Assembly (NCBI GenBank): GCA_963776735.1
Contig: CAVZNV010000022.1
Location: 124,001 to 188,000, forward strand
Origin: PALSA-612 sp963776735
Lineage (GTDB): Bacteria; Actinomycetota; Thermoleophilia; Gaiellales; Gaiellaceae
Direction: 5' to 3'
Length of the DNA stretch: 64,000 nt
The first letter of the stretch is position 1. Each line of letters begins with the position of its first letter. This document shows, one piece after another, positions 34,481 through 41,743 of this stretch. Position numbers and translations under genes: made by a program. The notes under the pieces were generated by a model. That model searched no databases. It was not told the origin of the DNA and worked only from the letters and a program-made list of their open reading frames with translations.

Positions 34481-35371
34481 TCAGCCGGTGGTGCGTCCCG
34501 CGACGGCGCGGCTCGTCTCGACGCTCGAGAGCACGAGGTCCATGACCTCGGTGATCGTCCACTCGATGTTGCGGTTCTCGATCACCGGCACGTCGTGGCG
34601 GCGGGCTCGGTCGACGATCGTCGACTGGATCAGGCGGATGTCCGTCAATGCGTCGAGGTAGCGCTGGACGGGCCGCATGCCGCCCGAGGTCGTGTCGCGG
34701 ATCCAGAAATGAGCTGCATGCGCGTCCGGCTCGGCGATGTGGAGGACGCAGTGGACGGCGAGCGCGCCCTCGATCGGCGGCAGCATCCCCGGAACGAGGT
34801 GCACGCCCTCGAGCACGATCGACCAGCGCTCGGACAGGGCGCGCTCGATCACGGCGCCCATCCCGACGAGGACGTTTCGCGTCTGGTCGAAGAAGCCGGA
34901 GAGGACCGGATTCCCGTCGTCCTCGTGGTGCGCCCTTCCGGCCTCGAAGCTCGAGTAGTGGATCGAGGGCATGAACTGCTCGGAGAAGAAGGCGCGCATC
35001 GTGTGCCGGATCACGTCCGTCGACGTCACGCGCGTGATGCCGAGCCGGTGCGCGACCTCGGTGGCGACGCTCGACTTCCCGCTGCCGGTGCCGCCGCCGA
35101 TCATCACGACGACCGGCACGTCGAGCCGGCGGAACTCGCGGTAGAGCCGCAGCTTGCGGACGGCGGCGGCGGCCTCCTCCTCGCCCACGACCGAGCTCGC
35201 GAGCTGCTCGAGGTGGTCGAGCTCGAGCGCCGCGTCGCCGTACGCGGCGAGATCCTGCTCGACGCGAAGCGCGAGCTCGTAGGCGCGCGTCGTCGGCAGC
35301 CCGACGGCGGTCAGCGCCCGCGTCAGCATCGTCTTCGAGTACGGCGGCTCGACCGGATGCATGTCGCTCAT
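34481..35371 (-). CDS. 2-phosphoglycerate kinase
   Basis: Phosphorylates 2-phosphoglycerate to 2,3-bisphosphoglycerate. The 296-aa product has an ATP-cone-like N-terminus (SKTMLTRALTAVGL), then a P-loop kinase domain with GGGTGSGKSSVATEVAHRLG, RVTSTDVIRHTMR (substrate-side Asp/Arg), and LEGVHLVPG. This architecture is that of methanogen 2PGK, which feeds cyclic 2,3-diphosphoglycerate synthesis. The ATG overlaps the stop of the cDPG-synthetase gene (ATGA), strongly supporting the joint pathway. Confidence 0.85.
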   Translation of the reverse strand: MSDMHPVEPPYSKTMLTRALTAVGLPTTRAYELALRVEQDLAAYGDAALELDHLEQLASSVVGEEEAAAAVRKLRLYREFRRLDVPVVVMIGGGTGSGKSSVATEVAHRLGITRVTSTDVIRHTMRAFFSEQFMPSIHYSSFEAGRAHHEDDGNPVLSGFFDQTRNVLVGMGAVIERALSERWSIVLEGVHLVPGMLPPIEGALAVHCVLHIAEPDAHAAHFWIRDTTSGGMRPVQRYLDALTDIRLIQSTIVDRARRHDVPVIENRNIEWTITEVMDLVLSSVETSRAVAGRTTG

Positions 35372-36607
35372 GCGACTGCGGGCTCCTTCGTGGCCGCTTC
35401 GACGAGAGCGGCGAGCTCGGCTTCCAGATCCGGCTCGCCCGGAAGGGACACGACGTCGTTGTCGGCGAACACGACCTCGGAGCCGCGCGCCCGAGCGGTC
35501 TCGGCGACGACGTCGATGCCGGCCGCCTTGATCTCGACGAGGTAGACGTCGGCGTCGACCCGCTCGAGCTCGGCACGCAGCGCGTCGCGGTCGGCCAGGC
35601 TCGCGGACGTGTGGACGATCTCGGCGTCGAGGTGGTCGGTCGCCGCCGGGCCTGCGGCGAAGACCGCCGTCCGCCGACCGGCGAGAGGCTCGAGCGGGCG
35701 CAGCCGCAGCTCGCAGGCGACGACGGGCACGTGCTTCACGTCCGCGATGCGCCGCCGCAGCTCCGCCGTGTCCGGACCGGCCATGGTCAGAACTACCAGG
35801 TCGGAGACGAGGATCCTGTAGGCGTTCAGGTATCCCGCGACGACGTCCGGGCCTTGCAGCGCCGAAGCGACGAGCAGCCGGGCATCGGCCGCCACCGGCG
35901 GCAGCGCGGCCCCGCTGCCGTCGCAGATCAGCAGCTCCGGTCCCCGCGCCGCGGCAACGGCAAGCCCTTCGAGCGCGTTGGAAACCCACGTCTCGCCCGC
36001 GAGCCCACCGCCGCAGCGGCGGCAGCCGACGGTGACGACGCCGGCGACGACAGCGGTCTCGAGGAAGTCCGACGCGGCGTGCGCTCCCGCGCGCGAACGC
36101 GCGACGAGCTCGTCGACGGACGGCGGCGACTCGACGACCTCGGGCTCCGCAGGCCCTCCCCGGCCCATCGAGACGACGACGACGTCGCGCGAGCGGGCAG
36201 CCAGCCGAGCGAGCTTCCCCGTCACCGCCGTCTTGCCGACGCGCTTCCCTGTGCCGGCAACTGCGATCGACGGCACGGCGACGGGCGCGAAGACCGGCGG
36301 ATCGAAGCGGAAATCCGCTCCGACATACGGCAGGCCGAGCGCGAGCACGCGGCTCGCGAGCCGGAACCGTTCCGCCGGGCCGAGCACCGGTTCGTCGGAC
36401 AGGTCGACGACCACCTCGGGGAGCGTACTCGGCGACGGCCTCCTCGAGACTCGCCGCGAGCGGCACGCCGTAGCTCTCGCCGCCGCGCAGCTTCTCCTTC
36501 CCGCCCACGAGCAGCGCCGCCACGAACTCGTACGGCAGCTCGGCGAGCGCCTGGCGCACGACCTCGGGATAGTGCTCGCCGTCGATGATCGCGAGCGCAC
36601 GCGTCAT
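35368..36607 (-). CDS. Cyclic 2,3-diphosphoglycerate synthetase (frameshifted)
   Basis: ATP-dependent cyclisation of 2,3-bisphosphoglycerate. The N-terminus MTRALAIIDGEHYPEVVRQA and GGKEKLRGGESYGVPLA is in one frame. At 36418-36421 a CCCC run (minus strand) has one C too many, and the rest continues in the next frame from PEVVVDLSDEPVLGP. The core has a nucleotide loop GTGKRVGKTAVTGKLARL, a CxxC pair (VGCRRCGGGLAGE), LICDGSGAALPPV and LTMAGPDTAELRR. Corrected length is about 412 aa. The ATG overlaps the phosphoesterase stop. Function by similarity to methanogen CpgS. Confidence 0.82.
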
Positions 36608-37411
36608 GTCTGGCTCGTCAGCTCCGACTCGATCCGGGCGACGTGCTTCTCGTAGGCCAGCGTCTCGGTCGAGAAGCGGATGATCAGGTCGCGCCCGTGG
36701 TACGGGTACTGCTGCCAGACCTCGACCTGCGGGCCTTCGACGAGAACGACGTTGTAACAGGGCCGCGTGTTGCCGCGCAGCCGGAGTGACGAAACGGTGC
36801 CGGTGTTGACGATGAACAGGTCCTCGAGCCGCCAGGCGTACGGGACGTGCTTGTGTCCGCAGAGCACGAGGTCGACCCCGGCCCGGATCAGGCATTCGAT
36901 CGCGTCGCCCGCGTCGTAGACGACGTTGCGCTCGCGCCCCGTGCCCGGCACCGGCAGCAGGTGGTGATGGAGCACGAAGATCTTGCAGCGCGGCCGGCTG
37001 CGAGAACTGCTCTTCGATCCACGGATAGCGGCCGCGGCCGATCTCGCCGTGGTCGAGGTCGGGCTCGGTCGAGTCGCAGGCGACGACCGAGACGTTGCCG
37101 ACGTGGAGCACCGAGCTGCGGTCGCCGAACATCTCCTCGAAGTGGACGTAGCCGACGTTCCGCGCGTCGTGGTTCCCGGGGACGATCACCATCGACTTGC
37201 ACTCGATCTTGTCCAGGAAGGACTTGGCCTGGACGTATTCGGGCTTGAAGCCGAAGGTCGTCAGGTCGCCGGAGCACACGACGAGGTCCGGCTGCATGTC
37301 GTTGATCTCGCTGATCGCCCGGTCGAGCAGCGACGGGACGAAGTGCGGCCCCCCGCAGTGCAGGTCGGAGAGGTGGGCAATCCTGAACGACCCGTCCGCG
37401 GCGCCCGGCAT
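36604..37411 (-). CDS. Calcineurin-like metallophosphoesterase (frameshifted)
   Basis: Binuclear-metal phosphoesterase. First frame: FRIAHLSDLHCGGPHFVPSL (DxH), VVCSGDLTTFG (GD), VIVPGNHDARN (GNHD). Near 36986-36996 the frame shifts by one base; the second frame continues KIFVLHHHLLPVPGTGRERN and VDLVLCGHKHVPYAW (GHxH). All metal ligands of the family are thus present once the indel is corrected, about 268 aa. ATG lies 7 nt after TACACT. First of the three overlapping genes leading to cDPG synthesis; a role in turnover of the cyclic product is only a guess. Confidence 0.83.
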
Positions 37412-37418
37412 GGCGCGA

Positions 37419-37424
37419 AGTGTA
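37419..37424 (-). promoter_or_regulatory. putative -10 hexamer for the phosphoesterase-cDPG operon
   Basis: TACACT on the minus strand, 7 nt before the ATG at 37411. It gives the phosphoesterase, cDPG synthetase and kinase genes their own leaderless promoter in the 20-bp gap after the carboxypeptidase gene. Confidence 0.45.
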
Positions 37425-37431
37425 CGGAGTG

Positions 37432-38934
37432 CTACAGGCCGTAGATCGCGCCGAACTTCTCGCGCAGGTAGGCGAGCAGCGGCTGCGGGTCGAGGCCGCC
37501 GCCGAGCTCGCGTTCGAGCAACTCCCGTGGCATGAACTTGCGCCCGAAGCGATGGACGTGCTCGCGGAGCCAGTCGCGAAGCGGGCCGAGCTCTCCGGCC
37601 CTGACCTGCTCGGAAAGGTCGGGCAGTTCGCGCTGGATGCGTTGCCACAGCTGTCCGGAGATGACGTTGCCGAGCGCGTAGGTGGGGAAGTAGCCGAACG
37701 ACCCGCCCGACCAGTGCATGTCCTGGAGCACGCCGTCGGCGACGTCGGGCACGTCGATCCCGAGGTACTCGCGGATCTTCGCGTCCCACGCCTCGCTGGC
37801 GTCGGCGGGCGCGAGGCGACCGGAGACGAGCTCCTGCTCGAGCTCGAACCGCAGGATGATGTGGAGGTTGTACGTGCACTCGTCGGCATGGATGCGGATC
37901 AGCGACGGCTGCACCCGGTTGACGGCGCGATAGAACGACTCGGCGTCGAGGCCGCCGAGCTGGGCCGGGTACGTGTCGCGGACGGCCGGGAAGAAGCGCT
38001 CCCAGAACGGGAGGCTGCGGCCGACCATGTTCTCCCACATGCGGCTCTGCGACTCGTGGAAGCCGAGCGACGCTCCGCGCCCGAGCGGCGTGCGGTAGAG
38101 CGCGCGGTCGACCTGGTACTCGTAGAGCCCGTGTCCGAACTCGTGCATGCAGGCGAAGAGCGAGCTGATGTTGTCCGCGTGGTGCGTCGTCGTCAGGCGG
38201 ACGTCGTTCGGGCCGCCGCGAGACGCGAACGGGTGCGCGGTCTCGTCGACGCGCCACTCCTCGTCACGGAATCCGAACGCGTGCAGGACGGTGGCCTCGA
38301 CGTCCTGCTGCTTCGCGAGCGGGAAGTCGCCGGTCAGCGCCGAGTCGTCGACGGCGTCGGCACGCTCGGCGATTGCGGCGACGAGCGGTACGAGGCCCGC
38401 CTTGAGCTCGTCGAAGACGGCTCTCACCTCGGCCGTCTTCACTCCGGGCTCGAAGTCGTCGAGCAGCGCGTCGTACGGCTCGTCGACGGGCTGGAAGCAC
38501 TCGATGTACCGCTTCTTCAGCTCGACTGCGCGCTCCAGATGCGGCAGGAAGAGCCCGAAGTCGGAGCGTTGGCGAGCCTCGCGCCAGACCGGGTCGCCGA
38601 GCGCGCTCGCCCGCGCCATCTCCGCCCGCAGCTCGATCGGCACCTTGCGCGCCTTGTCGTAGTCGCGGCGCGCGACCCGGATCAGGCTGGCCTCGTCCGA
38701 GTCGTAGTCGAGGGAGGCGCCCCACGGCTCGAGCTCGTCGAGGAGCCCGCCGATCTCGTCCGACGTGAAGCGCTCGAAGGCGATCCGCGTCAGCGTCGAG
38801 AGCTGGTCGGCGCGCGCCGGAGCGCCCGCGGAGGGCATCTTCGTGCGCTGATCCCAGGCGAGAACGCCGGCGGCGGCGGCGATGTCCTGCACCTCGCCGA
38901 CGCGCGTGACGAGCTTTGCGTAGGTCTCCTCCAC
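37432..38934 (-). CDS. M32-family metallocarboxypeptidase (carboxypeptidase Taq type)
   Basis: Zinc carboxypeptidase of the thermostable Taq family, cytoplasmic. The 500-aa product has VLAWDQRTKMPSAGAPARAD near the N-terminus, DVRLTTTHH, the zinc motif HEFGHGLYEYQ, GFHESQSRMWENMVGRS (third ligand Glu) and the RIHADECTYNLHIILRFELE stretch, all family signatures at full length. GTG start 8 nt after TAGGAT. It precedes the phosphoesterase gene by 20 bp. Confidence 0.95.
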   Translation of the reverse strand: MEETYAKLVTRVGEVQDIAAAAGVLAWDQRTKMPSAGAPARADQLSTLTRIAFERFTSDEIGGLLDELEPWGASLDYDSDEASLIRVARRDYDKARKVPIELRAEMARASALGDPVWREARQRSDFGLFLPHLERAVELKKRYIECFQPVDEPYDALLDDFEPGVKTAEVRAVFDELKAGLVPLVAAIAERADAVDDSALTGDFPLAKQQDVEATVLHAFGFRDEEWRVDETAHPFASRGGPNDVRLTTTHHADNISSLFACMHEFGHGLYEYQVDRALYRTPLGRGASLGFHESQSRMWENMVGRSLPFWERFFPAVRDTYPAQLGGLDAESFYRAVNRVQPSLIRIHADECTYNLHIILRFELEQELVSGRLAPADASEAWDAKIREYLGIDVPDVADGVLQDMHWSGGSFGYFPTYALGNVISGQLWQRIQRELPDLSEQVRAGELGPLRDWLREHVHRFGRKFMPRELLERELGGGLDPQPLLAYLREKFGAIYGL

Positions 38935-39041
38935 CCCGCCTGATCCTACTCACGAGGGCCCCGTCGTTTGCCACCCGACCGGCGCGGGGATCGTAGGTGG
39001 CACAGGTGGCCGCGTCCGACCCGATCGGTAGCCTTGCCTCG

Positions 39042-39410
39042 GTGCCATTGGAAATCCCCGATTTCCAGGCGTATTGCGGGAGCGAGCCGCCTCAGTTCCA
39101 GAACGAGGCGGAGCTCGAGTGCGCCAAGATCCTGGACTACTACGCGATCCCGTGGGCGTACGAGCCACGCACGTTCGTTCTCGAGCAGGACGAGGACGGA
39201 CGGATCACCGAGGCGTTCTCCCCGGACTTCCACCTCCCGGAGCAGGACCTCTACCTCGAGGTGACGGTGATGAAGCAGTCGCTCGTCACCCGCAAGAACC
39301 GAAAGCTGCGCAAGCTGCGCGAGCGATATCCCGACGTGAACGTGAAGCTCTTCTACAAACGCGACATCGAGCGCCTGGCTCAGCGATACAGACTCGACCT
39401 CGCCTCCTAG
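39042..39410 (+). CDS. Restriction-endonuclease-fold-like protein next to hpt
   Basis: The 122-aa protein has NEAELECAKILDYYAIPWAY, then FSPDFHLPEQDLYLEVTVMK, a D...ExT/K arrangement as in PD-(D/E)xK nuclease folds, followed by TRKNRKLRKLRERYPDVNVK and FYKRDIERL. The GTG at 39042 is preferred over 38997 because a TAGCCT hexamer (39029-39034) lies 7 nt before it. Its end is 11 nt before the apparent hpt coding start, so the two are probably one transcript. Nuclease activity is an inference from the motif only. Confidence 0.65.
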   Translation: MPLEIPDFQAYCGSEPPQFQNEAELECAKILDYYAIPWAYEPRTFVLEQDEDGRITEAFSPDFHLPEQDLYLEVTVMKQSLVTRKNRKLRKLRERYPDVNVKLFYKRDIERLAQRYRLDLAS

Positions 39411-39421
39411 GAGACGGGCCG

Positions 39422-39976
39422 GTCCCGTCCGACTTCGACCGCGGGATCGGCGAGGTCTACCTCACCGCCGACGAGATCGCCGGGCGCGTCGAGCAGCTCG
39501 GCGAGCAGATCAGCCAGGACTACGCAGGCCGCGAGCCGATCCTGGTCGGCTGCCTGAAGTCGAGCTTCATCTTCCTCGCCGATCTCTCGCGGGCACTCCA
39601 GGTCGTGCACCGCGTCGACTTCGTGGAGCTCGCGGGATACGGCGGGCGCGGAACGGGCGGCTCGAAGGCGATCCGGCTGCTGAAGGACCTCGACCTCGAC
39701 GTCGTCGGCCAGGACGTGCTGCTCGTGGAGGACGTCGTCGACACGGGCCTGACCCTGCACACGCTCACGCGGACGCTGTCGCTCCGCAATCCGCGCTCGC
39801 TCGCGGCGGTGACGTTCCTCGACCGGCCGTACCGCCGACTCGTGGATGACCTGCCGCTGCGCTACGTCGGGTTCACCGTCCCGGACGAGTTCTTCGTCGG
39901 CTACGGGTTCGACCTCGACGAGCGCTACCGCAACCTGCCCGACCTGCACCTGGCCGCAAGCGGCAACGGCAGCTAG
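39422..39976 (+). CDS. hpt: Hypoxanthine(-guanine) phosphoribosyltransferase
   Basis: Purine salvage: hypoxanthine or guanine plus PRPP to the nucleotide. About 184 aa with EILVGCL-like PILVGCLKSSFIFLADL, VDFVELAGYGGRGTGGSKAI and the PRPP loop VLLVEDVVDTGLTLHTL, then GFTVPDEFFVGYGFDLDERY at the C-terminus, all typical. No ATG, GTG or TTG occurs in frame near the expected start; homology would begin around SDFDRGIGEV, where the codon at 39422 is GTC. The start is thus uncertain: a non-canonical start or a sequence error. Follows the nuclease-like gene. Confidence 0.85.
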   Translation, partial: VPSDFDRGIGEVYLTADEIAGRVEQLGEQISQDYAGREPILVGCLKSSFIFLADLSRALQVVHRVDFVELAGYGGRGTGGSKAIRLLKDLDLDVVGQDVLLVEDVVDTGLTLHTLTRTLSLRNPRSLAAVTFLDRPYRRLVDDLPLRYVGFTVPDEFFVGYGFDLDERYRNLPDLHLAASGNGS

Positions 39977-40090
39977 GTCATCCCGTCCCGGCAGGACGGC
40001 TGTACACGAATAGACACGCATTTGTTGCAGTTCGGGCACGCCTTCGTGGGGCTTTTGCGGGTACCGTCGACGACGGGTGGCGGGTGGTTC

Positions 40091-40112
40091 TCTCCCCACC
40101 CGGGTGGGGAGA
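40091..40112. repeat. Perfect 22-bp palindrome between hpt and mntH
   Basis: Left arm TCTCCCCACCC and right arm GGGTGGGGAGA form an uninterrupted dyad in the 190-bp gap after hpt. It could form a strong hairpin terminating hpt (no U-tract follows) or be a regulator site. Otherwise this gap holds the mntH promoter and no convincing gene. Confidence 0.6.
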
Positions 40113-40131
40113 AGGGCGTTCGAGCCGCCAG

Positions 40132-40160
40132 ATTTAGAGTCGTCTAAATTGCGCTAGACT
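40132..40160 (+). promoter_or_regulatory. mntH promoter with overlapping operator
   Basis: ATTTAGAGTCGTCTAAAT (40132-40149) is a perfect 7-4-7 dyad, AT-rich in a GC-rich genome, resembling DtxR/MntR-type operators. TAGACT at 40155-40160 is a good -10 box; the -35 region would fall inside the dyad. The predicted transcript begins at or next to the ATG at 40167, so the mRNA is leaderless. Binding of a manganese- or iron-sensing repressor here would switch off mntH (inference). Confidence 0.65.
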
Positions 40161-40166
40161 CGGGCC

Positions 40167-41447
40167 ATGATGGCCACCCGCCCCGAGGCGGTGTCGCGAC
40201 CGCTCGGTGCGGGCGAGCGGGTCCTCCGCGGGCACAGCAACCGGTTCCGCGTCTGGCCCTTCCTCGGACCCGCCTTCATCGCCTGCGTCGCGTACATCGA
40301 CCCGGGCAACTTCGCGACGAACATCGCCGCCGGGTCGAAGTTCGGCTACACGCTGCTCTGGGTGATCGTCGCCGCGAACCTGATGGCGATGCTGATCCAG
40401 ACGCTCTCGGCAAAGCTCGGCATCGCGACCGGGCGCAACCTGCCGGAAGTCTGCCGGGAGGAGTTCTCGCACCGGGCCACGATCGGCCTCTGGCTCCAGG
40501 CCGAGGCGATTGCGATGGCGACCGACCTCGCCGAGTTCCTCGGCGCAGCCATCGGCTTCCACCTGCTCCTCGGCATCGACCTGTTCCCGGCCGCGGCGCT
40601 CACCGGCGTCGCCGCGTTCCTGATCCTCGGCCTGCAGCGGTTCGGCTTCCGTCCGCTCGAAGCGGTGATCACCGCGATGGTGATGGTGATCGGCGTCTGC
40701 TACCTGGCCGAGTTGTACTACGCGCACCCGCCGTTCGGCCTCGCAGCCCGACACGCAGTCACGCCTGCGTTCGGGAGCAACGAGGCCCTTCTCCTGTCGG
40801 TCGGGATCATCGGCGCGACGGTGATGCCGCACGTCATCTACCTGCACTCGGCGCTGACGCAGAACCGGATCGTCCCCGACTCGGACGAGGAGGCGCGGCG
40901 GCTCATGCGCTACACGCGGATCGACGTCATCGTCGCCATGACGATCGCAGGCCTGATCAACATGGCGATGCTGATCATGGCCGCGAGCGTCTTCTTCAAG
41001 AGCGGCCTCCTCAACGTCGCCTCGCTCGAGACTGCGCATCGGACGCTTCAGCCGATCCTGGGCGGCGCATCCGGCACGCTGTTCGCGCTTGCGCTGGTCG
41101 GCTCCGGGCTGTCGAGTTCGGCAGTGGGGACCCTGTCCGGACAGGTCGTCATGCAGGGCTTCGTCCGGAGGCAGATCCCCGTCTGGGTCAGGCGCTTCGT
41201 GACGATGCTGCCGGCATTCGCGGTCATCGCCCTCGGGCTCGACCCGACGCGGACGCTCGTGCTCAGCCAGGTCGTGCTCTCGTTCGGGATTCCGTTTGCG
41301 CTGATCCCGCTCGTCGTCTTCACGAGCCGGAAGCGGTTGATGGGCGCGCTCGTGAACAGCCGCGCCACCGTCGTCGGCGCAGCGCTCGTCACGGTAATCA
41401 TCGTCTCGCTGAACGTCTTCCTGCTGGCGCAGGTCTTCGGCATCTAG
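40167..41447 (+). CDS. mntH: Nramp-family Mn2+/Fe2+ transporter MntH
   Basis: Proton-coupled divalent metal importer in the inner membrane. The 426-aa product has about eleven helices, the metal-binding helix-1 motif DPGN (about 45-48; CVAYIDPGNFATN), the helix-6 motif ATVMPHVIYLHSAL, and the Nramp loop with GSGLSSSAVGTLSGQVVMQG. ATG at 40167 fits the leaderless promoter just upstream. The TAG stop shares CTAG (41444-41447) with the convergent ccmI-like gene. Confidence 0.95.
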   Translation: MMATRPEAVSRPLGAGERVLRGHSNRFRVWPFLGPAFIACVAYIDPGNFATNIAAGSKFGYTLLWVIVAANLMAMLIQTLSAKLGIATGRNLPEVCREEFSHRATIGLWLQAEAIAMATDLAEFLGAAIGFHLLLGIDLFPAAALTGVAAFLILGLQRFGFRPLEAVITAMVMVIGVCYLAELYYAHPPFGLAARHAVTPAFGSNEALLLSVGIIGATVMPHVIYLHSALTQNRIVPDSDEEARRLMRYTRIDVIVAMTIAGLINMAMLIMAASVFFKSGLLNVASLETAHRTLQPILGGASGTLFALALVGSGLSSSAVGTLSGQVVMQGFVRRQIPVWVRRFVTMLPAFAVIALGLDPTRTLVLSQVVLSFGIPFALIPLVVFTSRKRLMGALVNSRATVVGAALVTVIIVSLNVFLLAQVFGI

Positions 41448-41743
41448 CTCGCGTCGAGCGCCTTGAGCGCGGCGGCCGCCTGCTGGCGCAACGGCCCGAC
41501 GAGAGCGCGGTAGTCGTCGTCCGACACCTTGCCGGTGCGGTGGTCGAACTCGAGCTCCTTGAGCGCGCCCAGTGCGCGGTCTCGCTCCTCGGCGAGCGAG
41601 AGGCGGTACCGTTGCGCCGCGTTCGGCTCAGGGAGGCGGTCCGCCTCGGCGGCGAGCGCGGGCTCGCGCAGGAACGGCCGCGAGACGAAGACGACGCACG
41701 CGATCACGAGCAGCGCGCCGATCACGAGCGCGAACGTCGTCAC
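41444..41743 (-). CDS. CcmI/CcmH-like small membrane protein of cytochrome c maturation
   Basis: The 99-aa protein has one N-terminal membrane helix (FALVIGALLVIACVVFVSRPF) and a helical tail with LAEERDRALGALKELEFDHR and GKVSDDDYRAL, the pattern found after the first helix of CcmI-type proteins. The TPR domain of larger CcmI proteins is absent. GTG start overlaps the ccmF stop, which supports a role with CcmF in haem ligation to apocytochrome c. Confidence 0.7.
   Translation of the reverse strand: MTTFALVIGALLVIACVVFVSRPFLREPALAAEADRLPEPNAAQRYRLSLAEERDRALGALKELEFDHRTGKVSDDDYRALVGPLRQQAAAALKALDAS

Noticed and set aside
34481..38257. 1258-aa minus-strand open frame
   Set aside because: It strings together part of the carboxypeptidase in a wrong frame, the phosphoesterase N-terminus, the synthetase N-terminus and the kinase, joined only because single-base indels shift the true frames.
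39977..40099. Minus-strand zinc-ribbon-like frame (KACPNCNKCVSI) after hpt
   Set aside because: No start codon or ribosome site and the frame runs into hpt antisense; short Cys pairs arise easily here, though a remnant is possible.
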